A DNA stretch of 5,426 nucleotides. Source: Gammaproteobacteria bacterium (lineage in GTDB: Bacteria; Pseudomonadota; Gammaproteobacteria; Competibacterales; Competibacteraceae). A program made the translations under genes and the position numbers. This document shows positions 1 to 5,426 of this stretch, piece after piece; the stretch's first letter is position 1; each line of letters starts with the position of its first letter. The notes under the pieces are model-generated. The model was not told the DNA's origin and did no database searches. It saw only the letters and a program-made list of their open reading frames with translations. The stretch spans positions 1 through 5,426 of the forward strand of contig PWUP01000255.1 of assembly GCA_003562535.1 (NCBI GenBank). The letters are read 5' to 3'.

Positions 1-356
1 AGCGGGTCTCGGACTTGATTGCTGAGATCTCAGCGTCATCGGATGAACAAAGCACGGGGATTGACCAAGTCAACACGGCCATCACCCAGATGGACGAAGT
101 GACGCAGCAGAATGCCTCGCTGGTAGAACAAGCGGCGGCGGCGGCGGAATCCCTGGAAGAGCAAGCGCAGGCGCTGAATCAAGCGGTGAGTATTTTCCGC
201 ACATCGGATCAACCGACGGCTTCGGCACCGGCGACTCGGGCCTTGCCAACCGCCAAGCGCGCCGCTAAACCGGCTCCGGCACCACGCAAACAGGTCGCAC
301 CGCAACCGGCTAAAACACCCCGTTCCGGTTCCAATGATGACTGGGAGGAATTTTAA
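1..356 (+). CDS. Methyl-accepting chemotaxis protein, C-terminal fragment (5' partial)
   Basis: This is the last 117 residues of a chemoreceptor; the reading frame is already open at base 3, so the TTG at 15 is internal and not a start. The visible part begins in the descending helix of the cytoplasmic signalling domain (SASSDEQSTGIDQVN, then QMDEVTQQNASLVEQAAAAAESLEEQA), which is the classic MCP C-terminal methylation helix. It is followed by a tether of about 50 residues rich in Ala, Pro, Lys and Arg, and the chain ends in DWEEF. That ending fits the xWxxF pentapeptide (NWETF in E. coli Tsr) that docks the methyltransferase CheR and, in some species, CheB. The membrane, ligand-binding and HAMP parts lie outside the window, so the ligand cannot be inferred. 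The receptor would act at the inner membrane, signalling to CheA and CheW. Family assignment is near certain; the specific receptor is unknown. Confidence 0.95.
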   Translation, partial: RVSDLIAEISASSDEQSTGIDQVNTAITQMDEVTQQNASLVEQAAAAAESLEEQAQALNQAVSIFRTSDQPTASAPATRALPTAKRAAKPAPAPRKQVAPQPAKTPRSGSNDDWEEF

Positions 357-445
357 CCGTTTGAACCCTTATCCATTCACTCGCTCCGAACAGCCTCATT
401 TCACGACGCTGACGGTAGTGCACTGGATTCCAGAGGATTCCATGT

Positions 446-472
446 GTGCGATTACGCTACCGCTAATCGCAC
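446..472. repeat. Perfect 9-bp inverted repeat, dispersed-repeat-like hairpin
   Basis: GTGCGATTA at 446-454 and its exact reverse complement TAATCGCAC at 464-472 flank a 9-base loop, CGCTACCGC. The sequence continues with CTACG at 473-477. The arrangement of a stem around TTACGCTA-CGCTAA followed by C-CTACG resembles a dispersed intergenic element common in proteobacterial genomes, which I recall in the form GTGGGTTACGCTACGCTAACCCACCCTACG. The stem here differs from that form at matched positions on both arms. No T-run follows, so it is not an intrinsic terminator. The inverted repeat is seen directly; family membership is from memory and not checked. Confidence 0.6.
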
Positions 473-541
473 CTACGCAGGCTCGTTGTGCAGTATTGAT
501 GTACGGCATTCGTTTGTCCTCTTCGATAGCCTAAATGGTCT

Positions 542-564
542 GTCTCGTTCCCACGCTCCTGCGT
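542..564. repeat. Possible half of a dispersed palindromic repeat
   Basis: The segment GTCTCGTTCCCACGCTCCTGCGT matches what I remember as the left arm and centre of a widespread intergenic palindrome whose full form continues GTGGGAACG. Here the short inner stem ACGC/GCGT (553-556 and 561-564, loop TCCT) is present, but the expected GGGAACG right arm is missing and unrelated sequence starts at 565. It may therefore be a decayed or interrupted copy. A chance resemblance cannot be excluded without genome-wide comparison. Confidence 0.4.
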
Positions 565-597
565 CACTGCCATTAAGTTAGCGCCACCCGCTGGCGG
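565..597. repeat. Repeat-like segment with a small hairpin
   Basis: Directly after the broken palindrome comes CACTGCCATTAAGTTAGCGCC and a 5-bp hairpin, CGCCA (582-586) with TGGCG (592-596) around the loop CCCGC. The TTAAGTTAGCGCC string is reminiscent of short repeated sequences seen between genes in related bacteria, but I cannot name a family. It is listed because it abuts the previous segment precisely and looks like a separate module. Confidence 0.25.
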
Positions 598-678
598 ACG
601 GGGCATAACTCGGATCTCCATAGCGGAATTTGGAATTGCTGAACTGCCCCATTAATACCGTGCCAAGACGGTTGATTT

Positions 679-684
679 TATGAT
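679..684 (+). promoter_or_regulatory. Candidate -10 box upstream of ilvE
   Basis: TATGAT matches the sigma-70 -10 consensus at five of six positions and lies about 50 bases before the ilvE start in an AT-rich patch. No good -35 hexamer is found 16-18 bases upstream (the region reads around ATACCG), so this is a weak candidate. No leader peptide with runs of branched-chain codons and no attenuator structure is visible between it and the gene. Confidence 0.2.
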
Positions 685-716
685 TCAATAGGACAGTTTA
701 ACCACCCCACAGCTTA

Positions 717-722
717 AAGGAG
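717..722 (+). promoter_or_regulatory. Ribosome binding site of ilvE
   Basis: AAGGAG lies 10 bases before the ATG at 733. A second in-frame ATG at 739 would be 16 bases away, so this site favours the first start. Confidence 0.75.
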
Positions 723-732
723 CAAACAATCG

Positions 733-1659
733 ATGAGTATGGCCGACCGCGACGGTGTGATCTGGTATGACGGTGAATTTGTGCCCTGGCGCGATGCCAC
801 CACCCATGTGCTCACCCACACCCTACACTATGGCATGGGCATTTTTGAAGGGGTACGCGCTTATAAAACCGATCGCGGCGTCGCCATTTTTCGGCTCCAC
901 GACCACACCCGGCGGTTTTTTCGCTCAGCGAAAATTTTAGGCATGCACCTGCCCTATGATGAGGCGACGTTAAATCACGCCTGCCTAGAGACGCTCAGCA
1001 GAAATCAATTACACGAGGGCGGTTATTTGCGCCCCATGGCCTTTTACGGCTCTGAGGGCATGGGTTTGCGCGCCGATAATCTTCAAGTGCATACCATTGT
1101 TGCGACATGGCCGTGGCCAGCCTATTTAGGCGACGAGGGTCTGGAGCGCGGCATTCGGGTGCGAGTGTCGTCTTTCACACGCCACCATGTCAACGCCGCT
1201 ATGGCACGAGCCAAAGCCAATGGCAATTATATTAATTCCACACTGGCGCTCCAAGAAGCCCTGCGTGATGGTTATGACGAAGCGATTTTGCTCGATGCCC
1301 AAGGTTATGTGGCCGAAGGCAGTGGCGAAAATTTATTCGTAGTCAGTGAAGGAGTGATTTATACGCCACCGCTGACCTCGGTACTGGACGGCATTACTCG
1401 GCGCACGGTGATGCAATTATGCGCCGAGCATGGGCTGGAGTGTCGCGAGAAACTCATGACCCGCGACGAGTTATACGTTGCCGATGAGCTGTTTTTCACC
1501 GGCACAGCGGCTGAAGTCACTCCCATCCGTGAAGTGGATGGTCGGCGCATTGGTGAGGGAGGCCGTGGCCCGATTACGACGCGCTTACAGCGAGCGTACT
1601 TCGATGCCGTCTATGGGCGTGCGCCCCAACACGAGCGCTGGCTTAACCGCGTGGTGTAG
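733..1659 (+). CDS. ilvE: Branched-chain amino acid aminotransferase (class IV)
   Basis: The protein has 308 residues, the usual family length (E. coli IlvE has 309). It is a cytoplasmic pyridoxal-phosphate enzyme that reversibly moves the amino group between glutamate and the 2-keto acids of leucine, isoleucine and valine, the last step of their synthesis. Visible motifs in order are HTLHYGMGIFEGVRAY (residues 29-44), the arginine at 61 before SAKI, the catalytic lysine at 161 in RAKANGNY, EGSGENLF (195-202) with the cofactor-contacting glutamate at 195, LDGITR (218-223), and GTAAEVTPI (257-265), which contacts the cofactor phosphate. All key residues are present. It fits IlvE far better than D-amino acid transaminase or aminodeoxychorismate lyase, which lack the full N-terminal GxFEGxRAY block in this form. 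The start at 733 has a well-placed ribosome binding site. It stands alone, with no ilv or leu neighbours, and converges on serS. Confidence 0.97.
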   Translation: MSMADRDGVIWYDGEFVPWRDATTHVLTHTLHYGMGIFEGVRAYKTDRGVAIFRLHDHTRRFFRSAKILGMHLPYDEATLNHACLETLSRNQLHEGGYLRPMAFYGSEGMGLRADNLQVHTIVATWPWPAYLGDEGLERGIRVRVSSFTRHHVNAAMARAKANGNYINSTLALQEALRDGYDEAILLDAQGYVAEGSGENLFVVSEGVIYTPPLTSVLDGITRRTVMQLCAEHGLECREKLMTRDELYVADELFFTGTAAEVTPIREVDGRRIGEGGRGPITTRLQRAYFDAVYGRAPQHERWLNRVV

Positions 1660-1677
1660 GCACGATTCGCGATCCGC

Positions 1678-2955
1678 TTATTCAATAGCAATAAACTCAT
1701 CCGTTGCTCGCATATAAGGGCGCAATACCTCCGGGATGCGCACTCGGCCATCGGCTTGCTGATAATTTTCCAACACCGCAACCAATGTGCGCCCTACGGC
1801 CAACCCAGAACCGTTCAGAGTATGCACGGGTTCTGGTTTGCCGGTGTCGGGATTACGCCAGCGAGCCTGCATCCGTCGTGCTTGAAAGGCTTCACAGTTA
1901 CTGCATGAGGAAATCTCTCGGTAGGTGTTCTGCCCCGGCAACCAGACTTCGATGTCATAGGTTTTGGCGGCTCCAAACCCGATATCTCCACTGCATAAGG
2001 CCACAACGCGATAGGGTAATTGCAGGTGCTGCAAGACCTGCTCAGCATTCTGGGTCAGTTCCTCCAAAGCCGAATAGGAGTCTTCAGGACGGACAATATG
2101 CACCAGCTCAACTTTCTCAAACTGATGCTGACGAATCATGCCGCGCACATCTTTGCCATAGGAGCCAGCCTCACTCCGAAAACAGGGCGTGTGACACACC
2201 CACTTCAGCGGCAGTTGTTCGGGGGTAAGAATCGTATCACGCACTAAATTAGTCACCGGCACTTCGGCGGTGGGAATTAAATAATAGCCCTTGGTGCGCT
2301 CGATGGGAAACAAGTCTTCTTCGAATTTAGGCAATTGTCCCGTGCCCTGCAAAGTCGTGGCATTAACCATAAACGGCACCATGACTTCCCGATAACCGTG
2401 CTGGGTGGTGTGCAGATCCAGCATAAATTGCGCCAATGCGCGATGCAGCCGTGCCAGACTGTGGTGAATCACGACGAAGCGTGCTCCGGTGAGTTTACCA
2501 CCGGCTTCAAAATCCAATAGCGCCTGCCCCACTTCCACATGATCACGGGGGGTAAACGTGAACTGGGGCGGTTCACCCCAGCGCCGCACTTCCAAATTAT
2601 CCGCTTCGCTGGCACCGACGGGTACGCTGTCATGCGTCAGATTCGGGATGCCAAGTTGTAGCTCAGTGAGTTCAGACTGCAAGGCACTGAGTTCTTGATT
2701 GATCTCATCAAGCTGTTCACCCAAGGCCGCCACTTGTGCTTTGAGTGGCTCAATGGCTTGACCGGCGGCCTTAGCTTGGCCAATGGCTTTCGAGCGGGTA
2801 TTGCGCTCATTGCGTAGGTTTTCTACCTGCACTTGCAGCGTTTTACGGCGCTCTTCTAGGGTATTCAATTGCGCCACATCCAGATGAAAGCCACGTTGGG
2901 CTAACTGGCGGGCGACGCCTGCGGGGTCTTGACGGAGTAATTTGGTGTCCAGCAT
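1678..2955 (-). CDS. serS: Seryl-tRNA synthetase
   Basis: The protein has 425 residues against 430 in E. coli. This cytoplasmic class II aminoacyl-tRNA synthetase charges tRNA-Ser with serine, and also charges tRNA-Sec where selenocysteine is used. Residues 1-100 form the N-terminal domain with the long antiparallel coiled coil (heptad-like ELRN, KAQVAALGEQLDEINQELS) that grips the long variable arm of tRNA-Ser. The catalytic domain follows: the TAE serine-binding motif (229-231), motif 2 FRSEAGSYGKDVRG (259-272) with R260 and E262, then IRQHQFEKVE (274-283), REISSCSNC (346-354) and motif 3 NGSGLAVGRTL (381-391) with R389. All signature residues are intact. The start ATG is preceded by AAGGA at a good distance. 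It follows lolA by 35 bases on the same strand and is probably cotranscribed with it. Confidence 0.98.
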   Translation of the reverse strand: MLDTKLLRQDPAGVARQLAQRGFHLDVAQLNTLEERRKTLQVQVENLRNERNTRSKAIGQAKAAGQAIEPLKAQVAALGEQLDEINQELSALQSELTELQLGIPNLTHDSVPVGASEADNLEVRRWGEPPQFTFTPRDHVEVGQALLDFEAGGKLTGARFVVIHHSLARLHRALAQFMLDLHTTQHGYREVMVPFMVNATTLQGTGQLPKFEEDLFPIERTKGYYLIPTAEVPVTNLVRDTILTPEQLPLKWVCHTPCFRSEAGSYGKDVRGMIRQHQFEKVELVHIVRPEDSYSALEELTQNAEQVLQHLQLPYRVVALCSGDIGFGAAKTYDIEVWLPGQNTYREISSCSNCEAFQARRMQARWRNPDTGKPEPVHTLNGSGLAVGRTLVAVLENYQQADGRVRIPEVLRPYMRATDEFIAIE

Positions 2956-2961
2956 GATAAG

Positions 2962-2966
2962 TCCTT
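2962..2966 (-). promoter_or_regulatory. Ribosome binding site of serS
   Basis: On the minus strand AAGGA lies 6 bases before the serS ATG. The rest of the 35-base gap between lolA and serS is AT-rich (TTATTATATTTTTAAG on the minus strand) and could hold a -10 box, but no matching -35 hexamer is seen in the end of lolA, so a separate serS promoter is unproven. Confidence 0.7.
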
Positions 2967-2990
2967 GCTTAAAAATATAATAACATCAGA

Positions 2991-3611
2991 TCAATAATCG
3001 CCGATCACATCGGCTTGTTCGGGTGGATCAAAACGAAACAGGTCGGGTGCCAATTCAGGATTAAACTGGACATCGGCCAGCGCCAAGCGAGTACGCCGGC
3101 GGAACCCGTCTTCGATTTCCAATACTTCTAATTCACCGTTGGCAAACGCCAAACGCAGTGTGCTGACTTCGGCACTCTCCACATCGCGGGGGCGCAGTTG
3201 ATACCACTGCAAACGCCCCGTGCCCTCTAGCCGCCGAATGGTAAACAGTTCGGCCAGCGGCTGCGCTCCACTGAGCAAGGCCAATGGCGTGGTTGCTAAG
3301 GTGTCATCCAAAAACTGTACGGTCACCTGCTCCAAATTGGGATCGTACAGCCATAACCGGCGCCCATCGGCAACCAGCAACTGCTCATGGGGAGCGTGGT
3401 ACACCCAGCGCAGGCGCAGCGGTCGTTGCATAGACAGCGTACCCGATGACTGTTCTAAGCGCCGCCCCTGTTCATCGTAAACCGTCTGGGCAAACTCGGC
3501 TTGCAGCGTATCGAGTTCGGCAAAATACGCTTCGATTTCGGCGGTGGTATCGGCCAGTGCAACAGCCGTTAAGCCGATCAGTGCATAACTCCAAAGCATG
3601 TGACGTAGCAT
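2991..3611 (-). CDS. lolA: Outer-membrane lipoprotein carrier protein LolA
   Basis: The protein has 206 residues, typical of the family. LolA is the periplasmic chaperone that takes mature lipoproteins from the LolCDE transporter and hands them to LolB at the outer membrane. A Sec signal peptide is clear: R3, a hydrophobic stretch from about residue 5, and ALA|D cleavage after residue 20. The mature part shows the LolA pattern: LQAEFAQTV (36-44), RPLRLRWVY (63-71), LLVADGRRLWLYDP (78-91), LEQVTV (93-98), and FDPPEQADVI (194-203) at the C terminus. The arginine at 63 is residue 43 of the mature chain, the position of the functionally important Arg43 of E. coli LolA. The first ATG is chosen because the next Met, residue 5, would lose the positive n-region. 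It lies 4 bases after ftsK, as in other gammaproteobacteria, which suggests translational coupling. Confidence 0.95.
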   Translation of the reverse strand: MLRHMLWSYALIGLTAVALADTTAEIEAYFAELDTLQAEFAQTVYDEQGRRLEQSSGTLSMQRPLRLRWVYHAPHEQLLVADGRRLWLYDPNLEQVTVQFLDDTLATTPLALLSGAQPLAELFTIRRLEGTGRLQWYQLRPRDVESAEVSTLRLAFANGELEVLEIEDGFRRRTRLALADVQFNPELAPDLFRFDPPEQADVIGDY

Positions 3612-3615
3612 GTAA

Positions 3616-5426
3616 TTAACCTTCTGGTGGTGGCGGGGCTAAGACCTCACGGACCCCATTATGTTGCGGTGGACCGACCACACCCGCCGCTTCCATCTCT
3701 TCAATCAGCCGTGCTGCTCGGTTATAGCCAATTCGTAAGCGCCGCTGCACACTGGAAATCGAGGCTTTGCGTGACTCAGTGACGACTTGTACCGCTTGAT
3801 CGTACAGCACATCGGTATCGCTGTTGGTCTCACCACCACCGATAAAGGCGGCGACATTGTCCGGTACTTCAGCCGGTTCTTCGAGAATATCCTCGATGTA
3901 ATCCGGTTGGCCCTGTTGTTTGATGTAATCCACCACCTGGTTGACTTCATGATCTTCGACAAAGGCACCATGCACCCGCTCGGTCAATCCGCTGCCTGGG
4001 GGGTGGAACAACATATCGCCGTGGCCGAGTAAGTTTTCCGCGCCCATTTGGTCGAGAATGGTGCGCGAATCGACCTTAGAGGACACTTGGAAAGCGATGC
4101 GCGTGGGAATATTGGCCTTGATCAACCCAGTAATGACATCCACTGAAGGCCGCTGCGTGGCGAGAATCAAATGAATACCTGATGCGCGGGCTTTCTGCGC
4201 TAAACGCGCAATCAATTCTTCCACTTTTTTACCAACAATCATCATCATGTCGGCCAGCTCATCAATAACCACCACGATAAACGGCAGCGGCTCTAAGGTC
4301 GGTACCGGCTGCCCGGCCATTTCGGGACTGGGTTGATACAAGGGATCAGGAATCGGCTGACCGGCAGCAATGGCATCGCGCACTTGACGGTTGAACCCAG
4401 CAATATTACGCACTTTCAGTGCGGCCATCAGCCGATAGCGCCGTTCCATCTCAGCCACACACCAACGCAGGGCATTGGCCGCTTCTTTCATATCGGTGAC
4501 CACCGGGGCCAGTAAATGCGGAATATCTTCATACACGTATAGTTCCAGCATTTTGGGGTCAATTAAAATCAGGCGCACTTCATCAGGCGTCGCTTTATAC
4601 AGCAGGCTGAGTAGCATGGTATTAATTGCGACCGATTTACCTGAGCCGGTAGTGCCCGCCACCAGCAAATGCGGCATTTTGCCCAGATTAGCCACCACAG
4701 GGCGTCCACCGATGTCTTTACCCAACACCAACGTCAGAGGTGAATGGGCATTTTGATACAGCGATGAGGCGAGAATTTCGCCCAGATAGACAATCTGACG
4801 GCGTTGATTAGGAATTTCTAACCCGATAAATGATTTACCAGGAATGACTTCCACGACACGGACACTGGTAACGGATAAACCACGCGCTAAATCTTTGGAT
4901 AAATTGGTGATCTGGTTGACCTTCACCCCAGGGGCAGGATCAACTTCAAAGCGGGTGATCACCGGCCCAGGTTCAACATTGACCACGGTGACTGTCACCC
5001 CAAAACTCGCTAATAGGTTTTCCAACTGAGCCGACATGGTATCCAATTCATCATCGCTGTATCCCAATACATGACTCGGCGGTCGATCCAGCAGCTCCAG
5101 CGGAGGCAAGGGTAATTTTTCGCGCTTAGGCCATGCGGGACGTGGGGGCGGCACCACCGGTTTGGGGGCTAATGGAGCGCCGGGCACAACCGCAGGCGGT
5201 GCGGACGCTCCAGTAGATTTTTTGAATAACGCAGGCAATGAAAACACCGGCGGCGGCGGCTCCTCCGGCTCTTGCTCCAGTACCGACGGCTCGGGATCGC
5301 TATCCGCAGCGACAGCATGGACATCTTGACGATCAGCATCAGCATCATCATCGATAGCGACTACAGGGGCTGCGGTCGGCTCAAGCTCAATGGTCTCCAG
5401 ATGCGGTTCGGCCTGATCCGTCTCCT
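3616..5426 (-). CDS. ftsK: DNA translocase FtsK, linker, motor and gamma domains (5' partial)
   Basis: FtsK is a septum-bound hexameric ATPase that pumps DNA towards the dif site and activates XerCD recombination to resolve chromosome dimers. The frame stays open to the right edge (602 visible residues), so the gene is cut by the window and the GTG at 5247 is almost certainly internal. Counting from the edge, residues 1-60 are an acidic, Asp/Glu/Ala/Pro-rich linker ending in PPPP, and 61-100 a Pro-rich linker. The motor follows: the alpha region (about 125-240), Walker A GTTGSGKS (257-264), Walker B FIVVVIDELAD (382-392), and the conserved ARLAQKARASGIHLILATQR block. The C-terminal gamma winged-helix domain (about 541-595) carries RKASISSVQRRLRIGYNRAARLIEEME, closely like the E. 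coli KOPS-reading and XerD-activating domain. The four-helix membrane anchor must lie beyond 5426. A cytoplasmic SpoIIIE-like protein is a lesser alternative, but the lolA neighbour supports FtsK. Confidence 0.96.
   Translation of the reverse strand, partial: ETDQAEPHLETIELEPTAAPVVAIDDDADADRQDVHAVAADSDPEPSVLEQEPEEPPPPVFSLPALFKKSTGASAPPAVVPGAPLAPKPVVPPPRPAWPKREKLPLPPLELLDRPPSHVLGYSDDELDTMSAQLENLLASFGVTVTVVNVEPGPVITRFEVDPAPGVKVNQITNLSKDLARGLSVTSVRVVEVIPGKSFIGLEIPNQRRQIVYLGEILASSLYQNAHSPLTLVLGKDIGGRPVVANLGKMPHLLVAGTTGSGKSVAINTMLLSLLYKATPDEVRLILIDPKMLELYVYEDIPHLLAPVVTDMKEAANALRWCVAEMERRYRLMAALKVRNIAGFNRQVRDAIAAGQPIPDPLYQPSPEMAGQPVPTLEPLPFIVVVIDELADMMMIVGKKVEELIARLAQKARASGIHLILATQRPSVDVITGLIKANIPTRIAFQVSSKVDSRTILDQMGAENLLGHGDMLFHPPGSGLTERVHGAFVEDHEVNQVVDYIKQQGQPDYIEDILEEPAEVPDNVAAFIGGGETNSDTDVLYDQAVQVVTESRKASISSVQRRLRIGYNRAARLIEEMEAAGVVGPPQHNGVREVLAPPPPEG
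3620..3625 (-). promoter_or_regulatory. Ribosome binding site of lolA inside the end of ftsK
   Basis: AGAAGG on the minus strand lies 8 bases before the lolA ATG and overlaps the last codons of ftsK. Ribosomes finishing ftsK would clear or expose this site, consistent with coupled translation. Confidence 0.65.
5335..5352. repeat. Short trinucleotide-type repeat in the ftsK linker
   Basis: AGCATC twice, followed by ATCATC, encodes the alternating Asp/Ala run DDDADAD of the acidic linker on the minus strand. A (CGG)4 run at 5248-5259 encodes PPPP nearby. Both are low-complexity tracts that can vary in length between strains without breaking the frame. Confidence 0.6.

Larger units (their letters stand above)
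357..732. other. Intergenic region between the chemoreceptor and ilvE
   Basis: These 376 bases hold no convincing gene. The only open frame of note overlaps the chemoreceptor end and runs to 534; it has no recognisable motif, no ribosome binding site, and its codons run straight through a hairpin. The stretch contains an 8-base direct repeat (GGATTCCA at 425-432 and 435-442), a 9-bp perfect inverted repeat at 446-472, a second repeat-like segment at 542-564, a small hairpin at 582-596, and a GGGGCA/TGCCCC pair at 600-605 and 645-650. A 5-bp stem ACCGT/ACGGT at 657-672 is followed by a T-rich run and could be a very weak terminator, but it is too short to call. No clear rho-independent terminator follows the chemoreceptor. 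Confidence 0.7.

Noticed and set aside
334..534. Open frame of 66 codons overlapping the chemoreceptor end
   Set aside because: It has no ribosome binding site and no recognisable motif, overlaps a real gene, and reads through a hairpin repeat.
657..680. Possible rho-independent terminator ACCGT/ACGGT followed by TTGATTTTA
   Set aside because: The stem is only 5 bp with 3 G-C pairs and the T-run is broken, too weak to call a terminator.
1704..2228. Long plus-strand frame of 174 codons opposite serS
   Set aside because: It lies wholly antisense to the well-conserved serS and its translation (many Cys, Arg and Pro residues without any domain pattern) is a shadow of serS codon use.
3705..3971. 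Minus-strand frame of 88 codons within ftsK
   Set aside because: It is out of frame with the conserved FtsK C-terminal domain on the same strand and shows no protein family pattern.
4931..4939. KOPS-like sequence GGGGCAGGA inside ftsK
   Set aside because: It misses the last G of GGGNAGGG, and a single near match in one window says nothing about polarity.

Overview
The window reads as ordinary core chromosome of a gammaproteobacterium. The evidence is the minus-strand order ftsK, lolA, serS, which is the conserved gammaproteobacterial cluster; a chemoreceptor ending in a CheR-type xWxxF pentapeptide; and protein sequences that resemble gammaproteobacterial families throughout. The genus cannot be fixed from the sequence. 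Repeat-like hairpins in the one long intergenic stretch are of a kind I associate with sulfur-oxidising and related gammaproteobacteria, but this is weak evidence.

Layout. Positions 1-356 (+) hold the C-terminal end of a methyl-accepting chemotaxis protein whose body lies upstream of the window. Positions 357-732 are non-coding and carry at least two hairpin sequences resembling dispersed intergenic repeats, then a short leader with a good ribosome binding site. Positions 733-1659 (+) encode a complete branched-chain amino acid aminotransferase (IlvE). It converges, with only 18 bases between stop codons, on a minus-strand cluster. Read in its own direction, that cluster is ftsK (5' end beyond the right edge), lolA (4 bases after ftsK) and serS (35 bases after lolA).

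How the genes work together. FtsK (DNA translocase at the septum), LolA (periplasmic lipoprotein carrier) and SerS (seryl-tRNA synthetase) are functionally unrelated housekeeping genes that probably share a transcript. ilvE and the chemoreceptor are separate units. In Escherichia coli rarA sits between lolA and serS; it is absent here.

I found no mobile element with a transposase, no CRISPR array, no RNA gene and no defence or biosynthetic system. The most useful observations are the misleading internal start in ftsK, the missing rarA, and the repeat-like junction in the 357-732 intergenic region. I see nothing that supports a previously undescribed biological system.
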